DNA of 64,000 nt from the NCBI GenBank assembly GCA_947168515.1, contig CAMVMF010000010.1:1-64000 (forward strand), given 5' to 3'. A model generated the notes under the pieces. That model did not search any database. It had not been told where the DNA came from and saw nothing but the letters and a program-made list of their open reading frames with translations. The stretch is from an uncultured Bacteroidales bacterium (lineage in GTDB: Bacteria; Bacteroidota; Bacteroidia; Bacteroidales; P3). Below are positions 1 to 10,067 of the stretch, in pieces; the first letter of the stretch is position 1, and every line of letters starts with the position of its first letter. Made by a program: the position numbers and the translations under genes.

Positions 1-2
1 AC

Positions 3-3000
3 AGCTTGACCTGGCACGACAGCCTCTACACTGCCTCTACCACGACTCCGACCTTTACCACCACCAACGCTGCTGGTTGCGACAGCGTGGTGACGCTGCA
101 CCTCACCATAAACAACAGCAGCCAAGGCGTAGACATCAGAACGGCCTGCGACAGCCTGACTTGGCACGACAGTCTCTACACGGCCTCTACCACGACTCCG
201 ACCTTCACCACCACCAACGCCCAGGGTTGCGACAGCGTGGTGACGCTGCACCTGACCATCAATAGCAGCACACAAGGCGTAGACATCAGAACAGCCTGCG
301 ACAGTCTGACCTGGAACGACAGTCTCTACACGGCCTCTACCACGACTCCGACCTTCACTACCACCAACGCTGCCGGTTGCGACAGCGTGGTGACGCTTCA
401 TCTGACCATAAACAACAGCACCCAAGGCGTAGACACCAGGACGGCCTGCGACAGCCTCACCTGGCACGACAGCCTTTACACAGCCTCTACCACGACTCCG
501 ACCTTCACCACCAACAACGCTACCGGTTGCGACAGCGTGGTGACGCTGCACCTTACCATCAACAGCAGCACCCAAGGCGTAGACACCAGGACGGCCTGCG
601 ACAGCCTTACCTGGCACGACAGCATCTACACGGCCTCTACCACGACTCCGACCTTCACCACCACCAACGCCCAGGGTTGCGACAGCGTGGTGACGCTGCA
701 CTTGACAGTGAACAACAGTAACACGGGTGTCGAAACGGTCACCGCCTGTGACCAGTATACTTGGCACGATGTCACATACACATCATCTACTACAGAACCC
801 ACCTATACGGAGCAGAATCATGCCGGTTGCGACAGTATAGTTACGCTGCATTTGACCCTCATGAATAGCACACACGACAGCTATTATCAAAATGCTTGTG
901 AGGAATTTACCTGGCATGGCTTCACCTATACAACTTCTGGCATCTATCAGTATGAATATATCAACGATGAGGGATGCCCCAGCACCGACACGCTCCATCT
1001 GACGATTAGCACCCAAGAAAATGCAGTCTATCATGTTGCTTCCTGCGACAATTACCTCTGGAATGGGCAAAATCTAACTGCTAGTGGAACCTATACATAC
1101 GACCATACGGAAGAAGGATCGTACTGCACAAGTGTCGATACCCTCTATCTTACAATCAAGCATAGTAATACTGGCGTTGAAAATCAAACGGCCTGTGACC
1201 AGTATATCTGGCATGGTATCACCTACACATCTTCCACCTCGGAACCCACATTCACCGAACAAAATGCCCAAGGTTGCGATAGTGTAGTCACGCTGCATCT
1301 GACCATCAACAGGAGCACAACAGGCATTGATACCCAAACTGCCTGCGACAGTTATACGTGGCATGGCACCGAATACACATCCAGTACAACTACTCCTACA
1401 TTCACACTGCAGAATGTCTTGGGGTGCGACAGCACCGTGAGACTTCATCTTACAATCAATCACAGCAATACAGGCATAGACAATCAAGAAGCCTGCAACA
1501 GCTACACCTGGCACGACAGCACGTATACTGCCAGTACGGATTCTCCCACCTATACGGAATATAACCAATATGGCTGTGATAGCGTAGTAACCCTCCACCT
1601 TACAATCAATCGTAGCAACTCAGGTGTAGAAGTCCAAACGGCCTGCGACAGCTTTATGTGGCATGGCACGACATATACAGCATCCACCAGCACACCCACT
1701 TATGTGGAGCAGAATGCTGCCGGATGCGACAGCATCGTCAGCCTGCATCTAACTGTTGTTCGTAGCACTTCTAGCACAGTTCAACAAATAGCCTGTGACA
1801 GTTATGTGTGGCATGATTCTACCTTTTATACTTCGACTATATCTTACGACACCCTTACCAATGCTGACGGATGTGATAGCGTGGTTGCGCTGAATCTCAC
1901 TATCAATTACAGCAATACTACCACGGACAGCCAGTCGGCTTGTGACAGCCTCCTGTGGCACGGCGTCACCTATACCGCCTCAACCTCTGAACCCACCTTT
2001 ACCAGTACAAATCAATACGGTTGTGACAGCACCGTCACACTCCATCTAACAATCAATAATAGCACCACCGGCATCGAAAACCAAACGGCCTGTGATAGCT
2101 ATACGTGGCATGGCATAACCTACACCTCTTCCACTTCAGAGCCAACTTACACCGAGTTGAATGCCGTAGGCTGCGACAGCGTTGTCACGCTTCATTTGAC
2201 CATCAACAACAGCACTAGCGGTACCGAAACCCAGACTGCCTGCGATAGCTTTACCTGGCACGGCACCACCTATACCGCCTCCACCAGCACCGCCACCTAT
2301 GTGGAACAGAATGCCGTTGGTTGTGACAGCGTAGTCACGCTGCACCTGACTGTCAACAACAGCACCAGTGGCATCGACACGAGAGTTGCCTGCGATAGCC
2401 TCTTATGGCATGGCACCACGTATACCTCTTCCATCAGCGGACCCACCTATACAACTCAAAACCTATCGGGCTGTGACAGTACGGTGACACTGCATCTGAC
2501 CATTCATAACAGCACCACAGGCACGGAAACACTCACCACCTGTGACAGCTACACGTGGCACGATTCTACCTATACGGCCTCTACCATCAGCAGTACCACC
2601 CTCACGGGAGCCAACGGTTGTGACAGCATTGCCACGCTTCATCTAACCATCAACAACAGCTCTCTGGGAACCGAGACCATCACATCCTGCGACCGATATA
2701 CCTGGCACGGCATCACCTATACCGCCTCGACCAACACTCCTACCTATACGCTCCAGAATGCTGCTGGATGTGACAGCACGGTAATGCTGCACCTGACCAT
2801 CAACTATAGCAATGCTGGCATCCAGACTCAATCGGCCTGCGATAGCTATACATGGTACGGCAATACATATACCTCCTCTACCAATACGCCCACATACACC
2901 CTTCAGAACCAAGATGGTTGCGACAGTATCGTGACGCTGCATCTGACAGTGGGATACAGTAGCGACAGCGTTGAGGTGCAGACAGCCTGTGATCAATATA

Positions 3001-6000
3001 CATGGCACGATTCCACTTATACCACTTCAGCAGTTAACAGTGTCACCCTCACCAATGCCGCTGGCTGCGACAGCACGGTGACCTTACGCCTGACCATTAA
3101 TAACAGCAATGCCGGCTTAGAAACACAAACGGCTTGCGATAGCTATTTTTGGCACGGCACTACCTATTCCGAATCCACTATTGACACAACCACCCTCACC
3201 AATGCAGTAGGCTGTGATAGTATTGTAACACTTTATTTAACGATAAATAATAGCAAAACGGGTACGGAAAACATCACCGTCTGCGACCAGTTCTGGTGGT
3301 ACGACTCCACCTATACCACCTCTGCTGTCGACTCTGTCACCCTTGCCTCCGCTGACGGCTGCGATAGTGTAGTAACGTTGCATCTTACTGTTAATTACAG
3401 TAATACTGGCATTGAAACACAAACGGCTTGTGACAGCTTTATGTGGCACGGCACCACCTACACTGCCTCCACGACTACGCCTACCTTTACGGAGCAAAAT
3501 GTAGCCGGATGTGATAGCACAGTGACCCTCAACCTCACCATTTTAGGCAGCACCCACAACAGCTATAATCAGGACGCTTGTGAGCAATATACTTGGCACG
3601 GCACCACCTATACAGTTTCTGGAACCTATCAGTATACCTATACAAATGCATCTGGTTGTGCCAGCACCGACACACTTCATCTTAATATCAGCCACCACGA
3701 TGATACATCGTACTATGTAACCGCTTGTGATAGCTACACATGGAATGGACAGAGTTATTTGACCAGCGGCACATACACCTACGACCATACCCAGGAGGGC
3801 TCTACATGTACCAATATCGATACGCTGTATCTGACCATCAATAACAGCAATACCGGGGTGGCCACCATTCATGCCTGCGACCAATATACCTGGTATGGCA
3901 CTACCTATACCGCCAGCACCAATACTCCTACTTTTACTACCACAAATGTTATGGGTTGTGACAGCGTGGTTACGCTTAATCTGACCATCGACCACAATGT
4001 GCAGACCATTGTCACCCAGTCGGCCTGCGACACCTTCACGTGGTATGGCATCACCTACGACACCTCCTGCATCTCTCCCACATATCATATGCATTCCATT
4101 GTGGGCTGCGACAGTGCGGTCACCCTGCATCTTACCATCAATCACAGCACTTCTGCTACAGAGACCCATGTGGCTTGCGACAGCTACACATGGCACGGCG
4201 TTGACTATACCTCATCAACCAACGTTCCCACTTTCGATACGATAAATGCCGCTGGTTGCGACAGTACGGTAACGCTCAATCTTACAATCAATCGCAGTAA
4301 CACGGGTACGGAAGTGCGTACGGAATGTGATAGCTATACTTGGCATGGTATCACCTATACCGCTTCTACCAACCAGCCTACCTTTGTGGAGCAGAACCAT
4401 GTGGGTTGCGATAGCGTCGTTACACTCCATCTGACGCTGCACAATAGCAACACAGGCATTGACCAGCAGACCGCCTGCGACCAATACACATGGCATGGTG
4501 TCACCTACACCTCCAGCACCAATAGCCCCACTTTTGTCGAGCATAACCAATATGGATGCGACAGTGTCGTTACGCTCAATCTTACCGTCAATTATAGCAA
4601 CACGGGCATCCACACAGAAACAGCTTGCAATAGTTACACATGGCATGGTGCTACCTATACCACATCCACCACTACACCCACCTATACTGCCACCAATGTG
4701 GCGGGGTGCGATAGTGTGGTGACGCTCCATCTCACCATCAATCACAGTACAGTAGGCTTCGATGTGCAAACGGCTTGCGATAGCTATATCTGGCATGACT
4801 CTACCTACACAGTGTCGACGAATGTGCCCAGTCACACATCCGTTAACTCTCAGGGCTGCGACAGCGTCACGTTCCTCCATCTAACGATAAATTACAGCGA
4901 TAGCGCACAGTTGGCAGTCACTGCCTGTGACGGGTACACATGGCACGGCAACACCTATCATGCTTCTACCGACGTTCCCACTTTCACTACCCTTAACCAA
5001 AGTGGCTGCGACAGTACTACCACGCTGCATCTGACTATTCTAAGAAGTACTACCGGCACGGAGACACAGACTGCATGCGATAGTTACATCTGGCACGATT
5101 CGACCTATTTTAGCTCCACCGTCAGCCAGGTCACTCTTGCCAACGCTGTGGGTTGCGATAGCGTGGTGACGCTCTATCTTACGGTCAACTACAGCAATGC
5201 CGGAACCGATAATCAGGTGGCCTGCGACAGCTACTCCTGGCACGATTCGGTCTATACGGTTTCCACCAATGCGCCTACCTATGTAGAGCAGAACCAGAAT
5301 GGCTGTGACAGCCTAGTCACGCTTCATCTGACCATTAGGAACAGCAATAGCGGAATAGATAATCAAGTTGCCTGTGACAGATATACTTGGCACGGCACCA
5401 CATACACCGCTAGCACTAACTCACCCACTTTCGTAGAACAGAACGTTGCAGGATGTGACAGCGTAGTAACGCTGCACCTCACCATTAATCGTAGCAACAC
5501 AGGCGTCGAAACACAAACAACCTGCGATAGCTATGTTTGGCATGGCATCACCTATACCTCCTCAACCACTGAACCGACCTATACAGAACACAATGTTGTG
5601 GGATGCGACAGTATAGTCACCCTCCACCTTACCGTTCTCAACAGTACTCACGACAGCTACAACCAGTCGGCTTGTGACCAGTTCACCTGGCACGGTGTTA
5701 CCTACAATGCCTCAGGCGTCTACCAGTATCATTACAACAATGCAGAAGGCTGCCCCAGCACCGACACCCTCCATCTTTCTATCAGCATACATGAGGACAC
5801 CTCTTATCATATCACAGCCTGCAATAGCTATCGTTGGAACGGAGAAAACTACACCACAACAGGTACCTACACCTACGACCACCACCAACCTGGCTCTATC
5901 TGTTCCAATGTCGACACGCTCTACCTAACTGTCAACTATAGCAATACCGGCATCGAGACTCAAAACGTCTGTGACAATTTCACCTGGCATGGCACCACAT

Positions 6001-8459
6001 ATAATGTCAGTACCAACGCCCCCACCTTTGTGGAACAAAATTCTGCTGGTTGTGACAGCGTGGTGACGCTCCACCTTACCGTACGCAATAGCACTGTGGG
6101 TTCTGAAACCCTCACCGCTTGCGACAGCCTTACTTGGCATGGCACCACCTATATCACTTCTACCAACACACCAACCTATACGACCACCAATGCGGTTGGT
6201 TGCGACAGTGTGATAACACTGCACCTCACGGTGGGCTATAGCAACTCAGGCATCGAAACACAGACTGCCTGCGACCGTTATATTTGGCACGGAAATACCT
6301 ATATAGTCAACACCACTACGCCCACATTTACGGAAACAAATGCTGACGGCTGCGACAGTGTGGTGACGCTCCACCTCACGATCAATCATAGCAATATGGT
6401 TATAGAGCCAGTTACAGCTTGCGATAGCTACACCTGGCATGGCACCACTTACACGTCCAGTACCAGTTCGCCTACGTTCCTCACTCAAAATCAGAATGGT
6501 TGCGACAGCCTTGTGCTCCTCAACCTCACCATCAACTCCAGCAGTCACGATGTTTATTCAGCCACGGCTTGCGATTATTACACCTGGCACGGGGCCACAT
6601 ACGATTCCACAGGAACCTATCTCTACGATTACATCAATACCGCTGGCTGCCCCAGCACCGACACGCTGCATCTTACCATGAATGACCACACCAACGCAGT
6701 CTACACTGCCACGGCTTGCGATGCCTATCTATGGAATGGCAACTACTACACTGCTTCGGGAACCTATACTTACGATTATAACGTGGCGGGTCACAACTGC
6801 ACCAATGTCGACACCCTCCATCTCACAATCAACAGAAGTACCTCGAATATTCAGGTTGTTAATGCGTGCGAAAGCTATACCTGGCACGGTACCACATACA
6901 CCACTTCTACCAATGCACCCATCTATGTGACACAGAATGCCCAAGGCTGCGATAGCGTGGTTATGCTCCACCTTACTGTACATAATGGCACTACGGGTTC
7001 TGAGACCCTCACCGCTTGCGACCAGTATACCTGGCATGATTCAACCTATACTTCTTCGATAGTCAGCACTATCACTATTGCCAATGCAGCTGGTTGTGAC
7101 AGCACAGTTACCTTATACCTTACTATTTTAGGCAGCAGCCACAGCACCGATGTGCAGACAGTTTGCGACAGCCTCCTATGGCACGGCACCACTTATACAG
7201 CCTCTACCAACACTCCTACTTTTTCTACCACCAATGCTGCTGGGTGCGACAGCGTAGTGACGCTTCAGTTAACGGTCAATACCAGCAGTTTTGCAGTGGA
7301 GAATCGCACTGCATGTGGCAGCTACACTTGGCATGGCACCACGTACACCACCTCTACCAACACACCTACCTACACTACCACTAATGCCTCAGGCTGCGAT
7401 AGTGTGGTCAATCTACATCTCGTCATCAGTCAGCCAGACACTGTGGTTGAAAGCCTTGTGGCCTGCGATAGTATCACTTGGCATGGCGGCTTCTACACAT
7501 TCTCTACCACGTTGCCCACCCACACCATCGCTGGTACCAATGGTTGCGATAGCGTAGTCAATCTCCACCTCACAGTAAAACATAGCAGCACCGGTGCCGA
7601 GGTGGTTACGGCTTGCGACAGTCTCCTATGGAACGGTACCGTCTACACCAGTTCTACCAATACGGCCACCCATACTTTCACCAATAGCGAAGGATGTGAT
7701 AGTGTTGTCACCCTCCATCTCACTTTGAATCACAGTGTCAGGACCAACGATGATTTGGTGGCTTGCGACAGTGCTATCTGGCATGGCATCACCTATAGGC
7801 AGAGTACCAATGAGCCACTATTCACTACTGTCACCTCTGCCGGATGCGACAGCATAGTCAATCTTCATCTGACGATCAATGAAAGTACTAGTGCTGAAGA
7901 ATACCAGACGGCATGTGACCAGTTCTCTTGGCACGGTGTTACATATTATGAGTCTGTTACGGGGCCAGTCTTCACCGATCGAAATGCAGCTGGGTGTGAC
8001 AGCATCATAACTCTCCATCTTACGGTTAACTACAGTGTTTCCGACACTATAAGTGACACGGCTACCAATAGTTATACATGGAATGGTAATACGTACACGA
8101 CAAGTGGCGTATACACTTTTGAAGGACAGACTCAGGACGGTTGCGACAGCGTCGTCACCCTACTCCTCACCATCATACAGAACGAGGGTGTCGACGAAAT
8201 CGATGTGGCACAACAACTCAAAGTGTATCCTAATCCCACCAGTGGTTTCGTAACTGTATCTGGTCTTCCCATCCGCATGATAGAGGTCTACGACAACGCT
8301 GGCCGTCTAGTGAAGCAAATTACCATTCCGTCAATGTCGGATAACTTCACTGTCGACCTTTCCGCACTTCCCGCAGGGGCCTACGTCCTACGTCTAACCC
8401 TAGACCATACTGCACACCACCAGCCTTATACAACCCTCCGTCGTGTCATCAAGCGCTAA
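3..8459 (+). CDS. Giant secreted tandem-repeat protein with T9SS sorting domain (5' partial)
   Basis: The reading frame is open from the window edge, so the true start and any signal peptide lie upstream. The visible part is about 2,818 residues. I count 55 consecutive units of 49-50 residues, each with the pattern W-[HNY]-[GD]-x-x-Y near its start, G-C-D-S in the middle, L-x-L-T-[IV] after it, and A-C-D-S/Q-[YLF] at its end. Each unit carries two cysteines, which could pair. The last about 90 residues form a type A T9SS sorting domain (VYPNPTSG, then VYDNAGRLV, ending in a basic RVIKR), so the protein is probably exported across the outer membrane and anchored or released there. Units 1-5 are nearly identical at DNA level with an exact 150-bp period; later units have diverged. 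Related repeats are common in Bacteroidota surface proteins, but I know no assigned function. An adhesin or stalk role is inference. Confidence 0.9.
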   Translation, partial: SLTWHDSLYTASTTTPTFTTTNAAGCDSVVTLHLTINNSSQGVDIRTACDSLTWHDSLYTASTTTPTFTTTNAQGCDSVVTLHLTINSSTQGVDIRTACDSLTWNDSLYTASTTTPTFTTTNAAGCDSVVTLHLTINNSTQGVDTRTACDSLTWHDSLYTASTTTPTFTTNNATGCDSVVTLHLTINSSTQGVDTRTACDSLTWHDSIYTASTTTPTFTTTNAQGCDSVVTLHLTVNNSNTGVETVTACDQYTWHDVTYTSSTTEPTYTEQNHAGCDSIVTLHLTLMNSTHDSYYQNACEEFTWHGFTYTTSGIYQYEYINDEGCPSTDTLHLTISTQENAVYHVASCDNYLWNGQNLTASGTYTYDHTEEGSYCTSVDTLYLTIKHSNTGVENQTACDQYIWHGITYTSSTSEPTFTEQNAQGCDSVVTLHLTINRSTTGIDTQTACDSYTWHGTEYTSSTTTPTFTLQNVLGCDSTVRLHLTINHSNTGIDNQEACNSYTWHDSTYTASTDSPTYTEYNQYGCDSVVTLHLTINRSNSGVEVQTACDSFMWHGTTYTASTSTPTYVEQNAAGCDSIVSLHLTVVRSTSSTVQQIACDSYVWHDSTFYTSTISYDTLTNADGCDSVVALNLTINYSNTTTDSQSACDSLLWHGVTYTASTSEPTFTSTNQYGCDSTVTLHLTINNSTTGIENQTACDSYTWHGITYTSSTSEPTYTELNAVGCDSVVTLHLTINNSTSGTETQTACDSFTWHGTTYTASTSTATYVEQNAVGCDSVVTLHLTVNNSTSGIDTRVACDSLLWHGTTYTSSISGPTYTTQNLSGCDSTVTLHLTIHNSTTGTETLTTCDSYTWHDSTYTASTISSTTLTGANGCDSIATLHLTINNSSLGTETITSCDRYTWHGITYTASTNTPTYTLQNAAGCDSTVMLHLTINYSNAGIQTQSACDSYTWYGNTYTSSTNTPTYTLQNQDGCDSIVTLHLTVGYSSDSVEVQTACDQYTWHDSTYTTSAVNSVTLTNAAGCDSTVTLRLTINNSNAGLETQTACDSYFWHGTTYSESTIDTTTLTNAVGCDSIVTLYLTINNSKTGTENITVCDQFWWYDSTYTTSAVDSVTLASADGCDSVVTLHLTVNYSNTGIETQTACDSFMWHGTTYTASTTTPTFTEQNVAGCDSTVTLNLTILGSTHNSYNQDACEQYTWHGTTYTVSGTYQYTYTNASGCASTDTLHLNISHHDDTSYYVTACDSYTWNGQSYLTSGTYTYDHTQEGSTCTNIDTLYLTINNSNTGVATIHACDQYTWYGTTYTASTNTPTFTTTNVMGCDSVVTLNLTIDHNVQTIVTQSACDTFTWYGITYDTSCISPTYHMHSIVGCDSAVTLHLTINHSTSATETHVACDSYTWHGVDYTSSTNVPTFDTINAAGCDSTVTLNLTINRSNTGTEVRTECDSYTWHGITYTASTNQPTFVEQNHVGCDSVVTLHLTLHNSNTGIDQQTACDQYTWHGVTYTSSTNSPTFVEHNQYGCDSVVTLNLTVNYSNTGIHTETACNSYTWHGATYTTSTTTPTYTATNVAGCDSVVTLHLTINHSTVGFDVQTACDSYIWHDSTYTVSTNVPSHTSVNSQGCDSVTFLHLTINYSDSAQLAVTACDGYTWHGNTYHASTDVPTFTTLNQSGCDSTTTLHLTILRSTTGTETQTACDSYIWHDSTYFSSTVSQVTLANAVGCDSVVTLYLTVNYSNAGTDNQVACDSYSWHDSVYTVSTNAPTYVEQNQNGCDSLVTLHLTIRNSNSGIDNQVACDRYTWHGTTYTASTNSPTFVEQNVAGCDSVVTLHLTINRSNTGVETQTTCDSYVWHGITYTSSTTEPTYTEHNVVGCDSIVTLHLTVLNSTHDSYNQSACDQFTWHGVTYNASGVYQYHYNNAEGCPSTDTLHLSISIHEDTSYHITACNSYRWNGENYTTTGTYTYDHHQPGSICSNVDTLYLTVNYSNTGIETQNVCDNFTWHGTTYNVSTNAPTFVEQNSAGCDSVVTLHLTVRNSTVGSETLTACDSLTWHGTTYITSTNTPTYTTTNAVGCDSVITLHLTVGYSNSGIETQTACDRYIWHGNTYIVNTTTPTFTETNADGCDSVVTLHLTINHSNMVIEPVTACDSYTWHGTTYTSSTSSPTFLTQNQNGCDSLVLLNLTINSSSHDVYSATACDYYTWHGATYDSTGTYLYDYINTAGCPSTDTLHLTMNDHTNAVYTATACDAYLWNGNYYTASGTYTYDYNVAGHNCTNVDTLHLTINRSTSNIQVVNACESYTWHGTTYTTSTNAPIYVTQNAQGCDSVVMLHLTVHNGTTGSETLTACDQYTWHDSTYTSSIVSTITIANAAGCDSTVTLYLTILGSSHSTDVQTVCDSLLWHGTTYTASTNTPTFSTTNAAGCDSVVTLQLTVNTSSFAVENRTACGSYTWHGTTYTTSTNTPTYTTTNASGCDSVVNLHLVISQPDTVVESLVACDSITWHGGFYTFSTTLPTHTIAGTNGCDSVVNLHLTVKHSSTGAEVVTACDSLLWNGTVYTSSTNTATHTFTNSEGCDSVVTLHLTLNHSVRTNDDLVACDSAIWHGITYRQSTNEPLFTTVTSAGCDSIVNLHLTINESTSAEEYQTACDQFSWHGVTYYESVTGPVFTDRNAAGCDSIITLHLTVNYSVSDTISDTATNSYTWNGNTYTTSGVYTFEGQTQDGCDSVVTLLLTIIQNEGVDEIDVAQQLKVYPNPTSGFVTVSGLPIRMIEVYDNAGRLVKQITIPSMSDNFTVDLSALPAGAYVLRLTLDHTAHHQPYTTLRRVIKR

Positions 8460-8512
8460 AAGCAGCTTTGCATAGTCTGTGCTTTGTATGACCCTTGTGG
8501 CATCCATAACAT

Positions 8513-8547
8513 CCCTGCGGCGTAGACCTCTGCCCGCAGGGGTTTTT
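8513..8547 (+). terminator. Rho-independent terminator after the giant repeat protein
   Basis: Perfect 8-bp arms CCCTGCGG (8513-8520) and CCGCAGGG (8534-8541) are followed by G and five T. It lies 54 bases after the stop of the repeat gene. Confidence 0.8.
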
Positions 8548-8994
8548 AATTCCACGATTGTTTGAGGTGCTTTTTTTTGAACTCCAATCGGTCATTATGG
8601 TTTAGGTAAGCTCAATATTTGTTCTGAGCAGAATGCCCTCTCGTTGGCGAAGGCTTGGCAGCTGTGGTGAAACGGAGATGAAGAAAAGATGTCGAAAGTA
8701 GTGCTGAGATGGCGTCAGCTGACCTAAAAATGCTTTTTATTTGAAAGGTTGAGGTAATGAACGGACAGGGTTAGGCTAAGGTCTGGGTGAGATTTATGTA
8801 TAGCGAGTTTGTGTTGGCCCACGGGATTTGTGCCTTCTTTGGCTGATAGCGTCGCTTATTATTCTTATGTTTGATTGTCAGATGATTGTGCGTTTTTCTT
8901 CTTTTTAATATTGCTGGTTGCAAGAATCATAGTTAAACGTGTACATAATAGTGTCAATAGTAATAATTGGCTTTTTATATTGGTTTTGATTGCT
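8548..8994. other. Non-coding stretch with no recognised gene
   Basis: No reading frame here is convincing. A 71-residue frame at 8875-9090 runs straight through a strong terminator hairpin and is low-complexity, so I do not accept it. A TAnnTTTG -7 box (TATGTTTG, 8866-8873) lies 122 bases upstream of the hairpin at 8995-9025, so a small untranslated RNA of about 150 nt is possible. The best -33 candidate, TTTG at 8838-8841, is 24 bases away, slightly too far. Confidence 0.3.
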
Positions 8995-9025
8995 GCGAGA
9001 GGCCGTTCTGGTCTCTCGCTTTTTT
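8995..9025 (+). terminator. Rho-independent terminator without an upstream gene
   Basis: Arms GCGAGAGGC (8995-9003) and GTCTCTCGC (9011-9019) pair at eight of nine positions and are followed by six T. No accepted gene on this strand ends between the previous terminator and this one. Confidence 0.65.
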
Positions 9026-9101
9026 GGTATGTCTTCTATCACCATTATAAGCGTGGGTATGAATCAGGGAGAATAAAAGTATATCTCTGATTCCAAAAAC
9101 A

Positions 9102-9139
9102 AACGCGCCAAACACTCATGGCTGGGTATTTGGCGCGTT
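9102..9139 (-). terminator. Hairpin terminator for the 9182-9733 lipoprotein gene
   Basis: Perfect 11-bp arms AACGCGCCAAA (9102-9112) and TTTGGCGCGTT (9129-9139). Read on the minus strand the hairpin is followed by a T-rich stretch (GTTTTT) and sits 43 bases past the stop of the minus-strand gene. Confidence 0.7.
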
Positions 9140-9181
9140 AGGCTGAGTAGGTCTTATATCTTTTGACCTTTATTAGGATTG

Positions 9182-9733
9182 TTATTCCGTTTCGGGGAAC
9201 AGGAGGGCAAGTACGATGGCTACGCCCACAAGTACACCACAGGTGAGCACTGTAGTGGTAAAGATATTGAGGTCTCTTACATCACGGCGAGATGCTTCCA
9301 GTTCACGTTTGATGCTACCGGTATTGCCACAGTATTGGCTGTATTTGTCGGGATTGCTGACCTTACATTCGGTAAGGTTCATTTCTTTCAGATATAGCTC
9401 ACCATTGATGCTGTTTTTATAGCTATATTTGGTAGAATAGCTAACGGTTTCGCCAGTTTGAGACGTGAAGGTGTAGCTGTCGTAGTTGACGAAGTTGTTG
9501 TCGATTTTGTTGCTGTAGCCTGTGCGGCTGTTGTAGGTTTGGTCGGTTACAACCATTTCGTTTTTCTCAACGGAGGATTGGTTGGAAATTCTGTAACCGT
9601 CTTTGTTGAGGCTGACGGCAATCTGGTCGTTGGCGTTTTTAAATGTTTCGGCTGTGGGTACATAAAGGGTCTGCATGCAACTGGTTGCCATAATGGAGAA
9701 TAGGAACAGACCAATGATATGAATCTTTTTCAT
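9182..9733 (-). CDS. Putative lipoprotein with a C-terminal membrane segment
   Basis: A 183-residue protein of unknown function. The N-terminus MKKIHIIGLFLF followed by SIMATSC is a lipoprotein signal with Cys at about residue 19. The middle (about 40-130) is polar, rich in Asn, Ser, Thr and Tyr, with two cysteines near 123 and 135. A hydrophobic segment (about 158-178) lies at the C-terminus, which is unusual for a lipoprotein and could tether it to a second membrane or be buried in an assembly. Two ATGs are possible; I prefer 9733 over 9742 because AGGG lies nine bases upstream of it. A CAAAATTA box (9800-9807), the minus-strand form of the -7 motif, lies upstream, without a good -33. It is the last gene of the minus-strand group and has its own terminator. 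Confidence 0.75.
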   Translation of the reverse strand: MKKIHIIGLFLFSIMATSCMQTLYVPTAETFKNANDQIAVSLNKDGYRISNQSSVEKNEMVVTDQTYNSRTGYSNKIDNNFVNYDSYTFTSQTGETVSYSTKYSYKNSINGELYLKEMNLTECKVSNPDKYSQYCGNTGSIKRELEASRRDVRDLNIFTTTVLTCGVLVGVAIVLALLFPETE

Positions 9734-9846
9734 GTTTTTCATCCCTGATGTGTGTCGGGCGCAACTAATTTTTTGTTAATTATATGTTCTTTGAGTTTGC
9801 AAAATTACGAAAAAAATCTCAATTGTTTTATTTTTTTATTTTTTTT

Positions 9847-10053
9847 TTACTGTTTGCTTTCGTGTTTGCTGTCATGCTTGAGAGCTATCTTGTGTACTAT
9901 TGCCATGATGACGGCAACTATCAGAATGCCGATGGTGAGGGCCCAAGGATTGACGTTTCCGCTTCCCTTGAACCGCAGGCCAAAGGTGGAAACAAGATAG
10001 CAAATTGCGATACATCCAATGATGACGAGAGAGTAAGCGATGATTTTTTTCAT
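9847..10053 (-). CDS. Small two-segment membrane protein
   Basis: 68 residues: a hydrophobic segment at about 4-24, a short loop (FKGSGNVNPW), a second hydrophobic segment at about 38-55 and a basic/acidic tail rich in Lys, His and Glu. No family is recognised. It starts 14 bases after the stop of the Usp-like gene on the same strand, so the two are probably co-transcribed. The sequence downstream (9743-9846) is extremely AT-rich and holds nothing else I can identify beyond the -7 box of the lipoprotein gene. Confidence 0.7.
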   Translation of the reverse strand: MKKIIAYSLVIIGCIAICYLVSTFGLRFKGSGNVNPWALTIGILIVAVIMAIVHKIALKHDSKHESKQ

Positions 10054-10067
10054 GAGGATAATAGGAA

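Noticed and set aside
783-7037. Several long minus-strand reading frames (for example 3543-4196 and 4215-4880) opposite the giant repeat gene
   Set aside because: They arise because the repeat and codon bias on the plus strand leave the antisense frame open; their products are themselves periodic and match no family.
8875-9090. 71-residue plus-strand frame
   Set aside because: It runs through a strong terminator hairpin and T-run, has no ribosome-binding site I can see, and has a low-complexity product.
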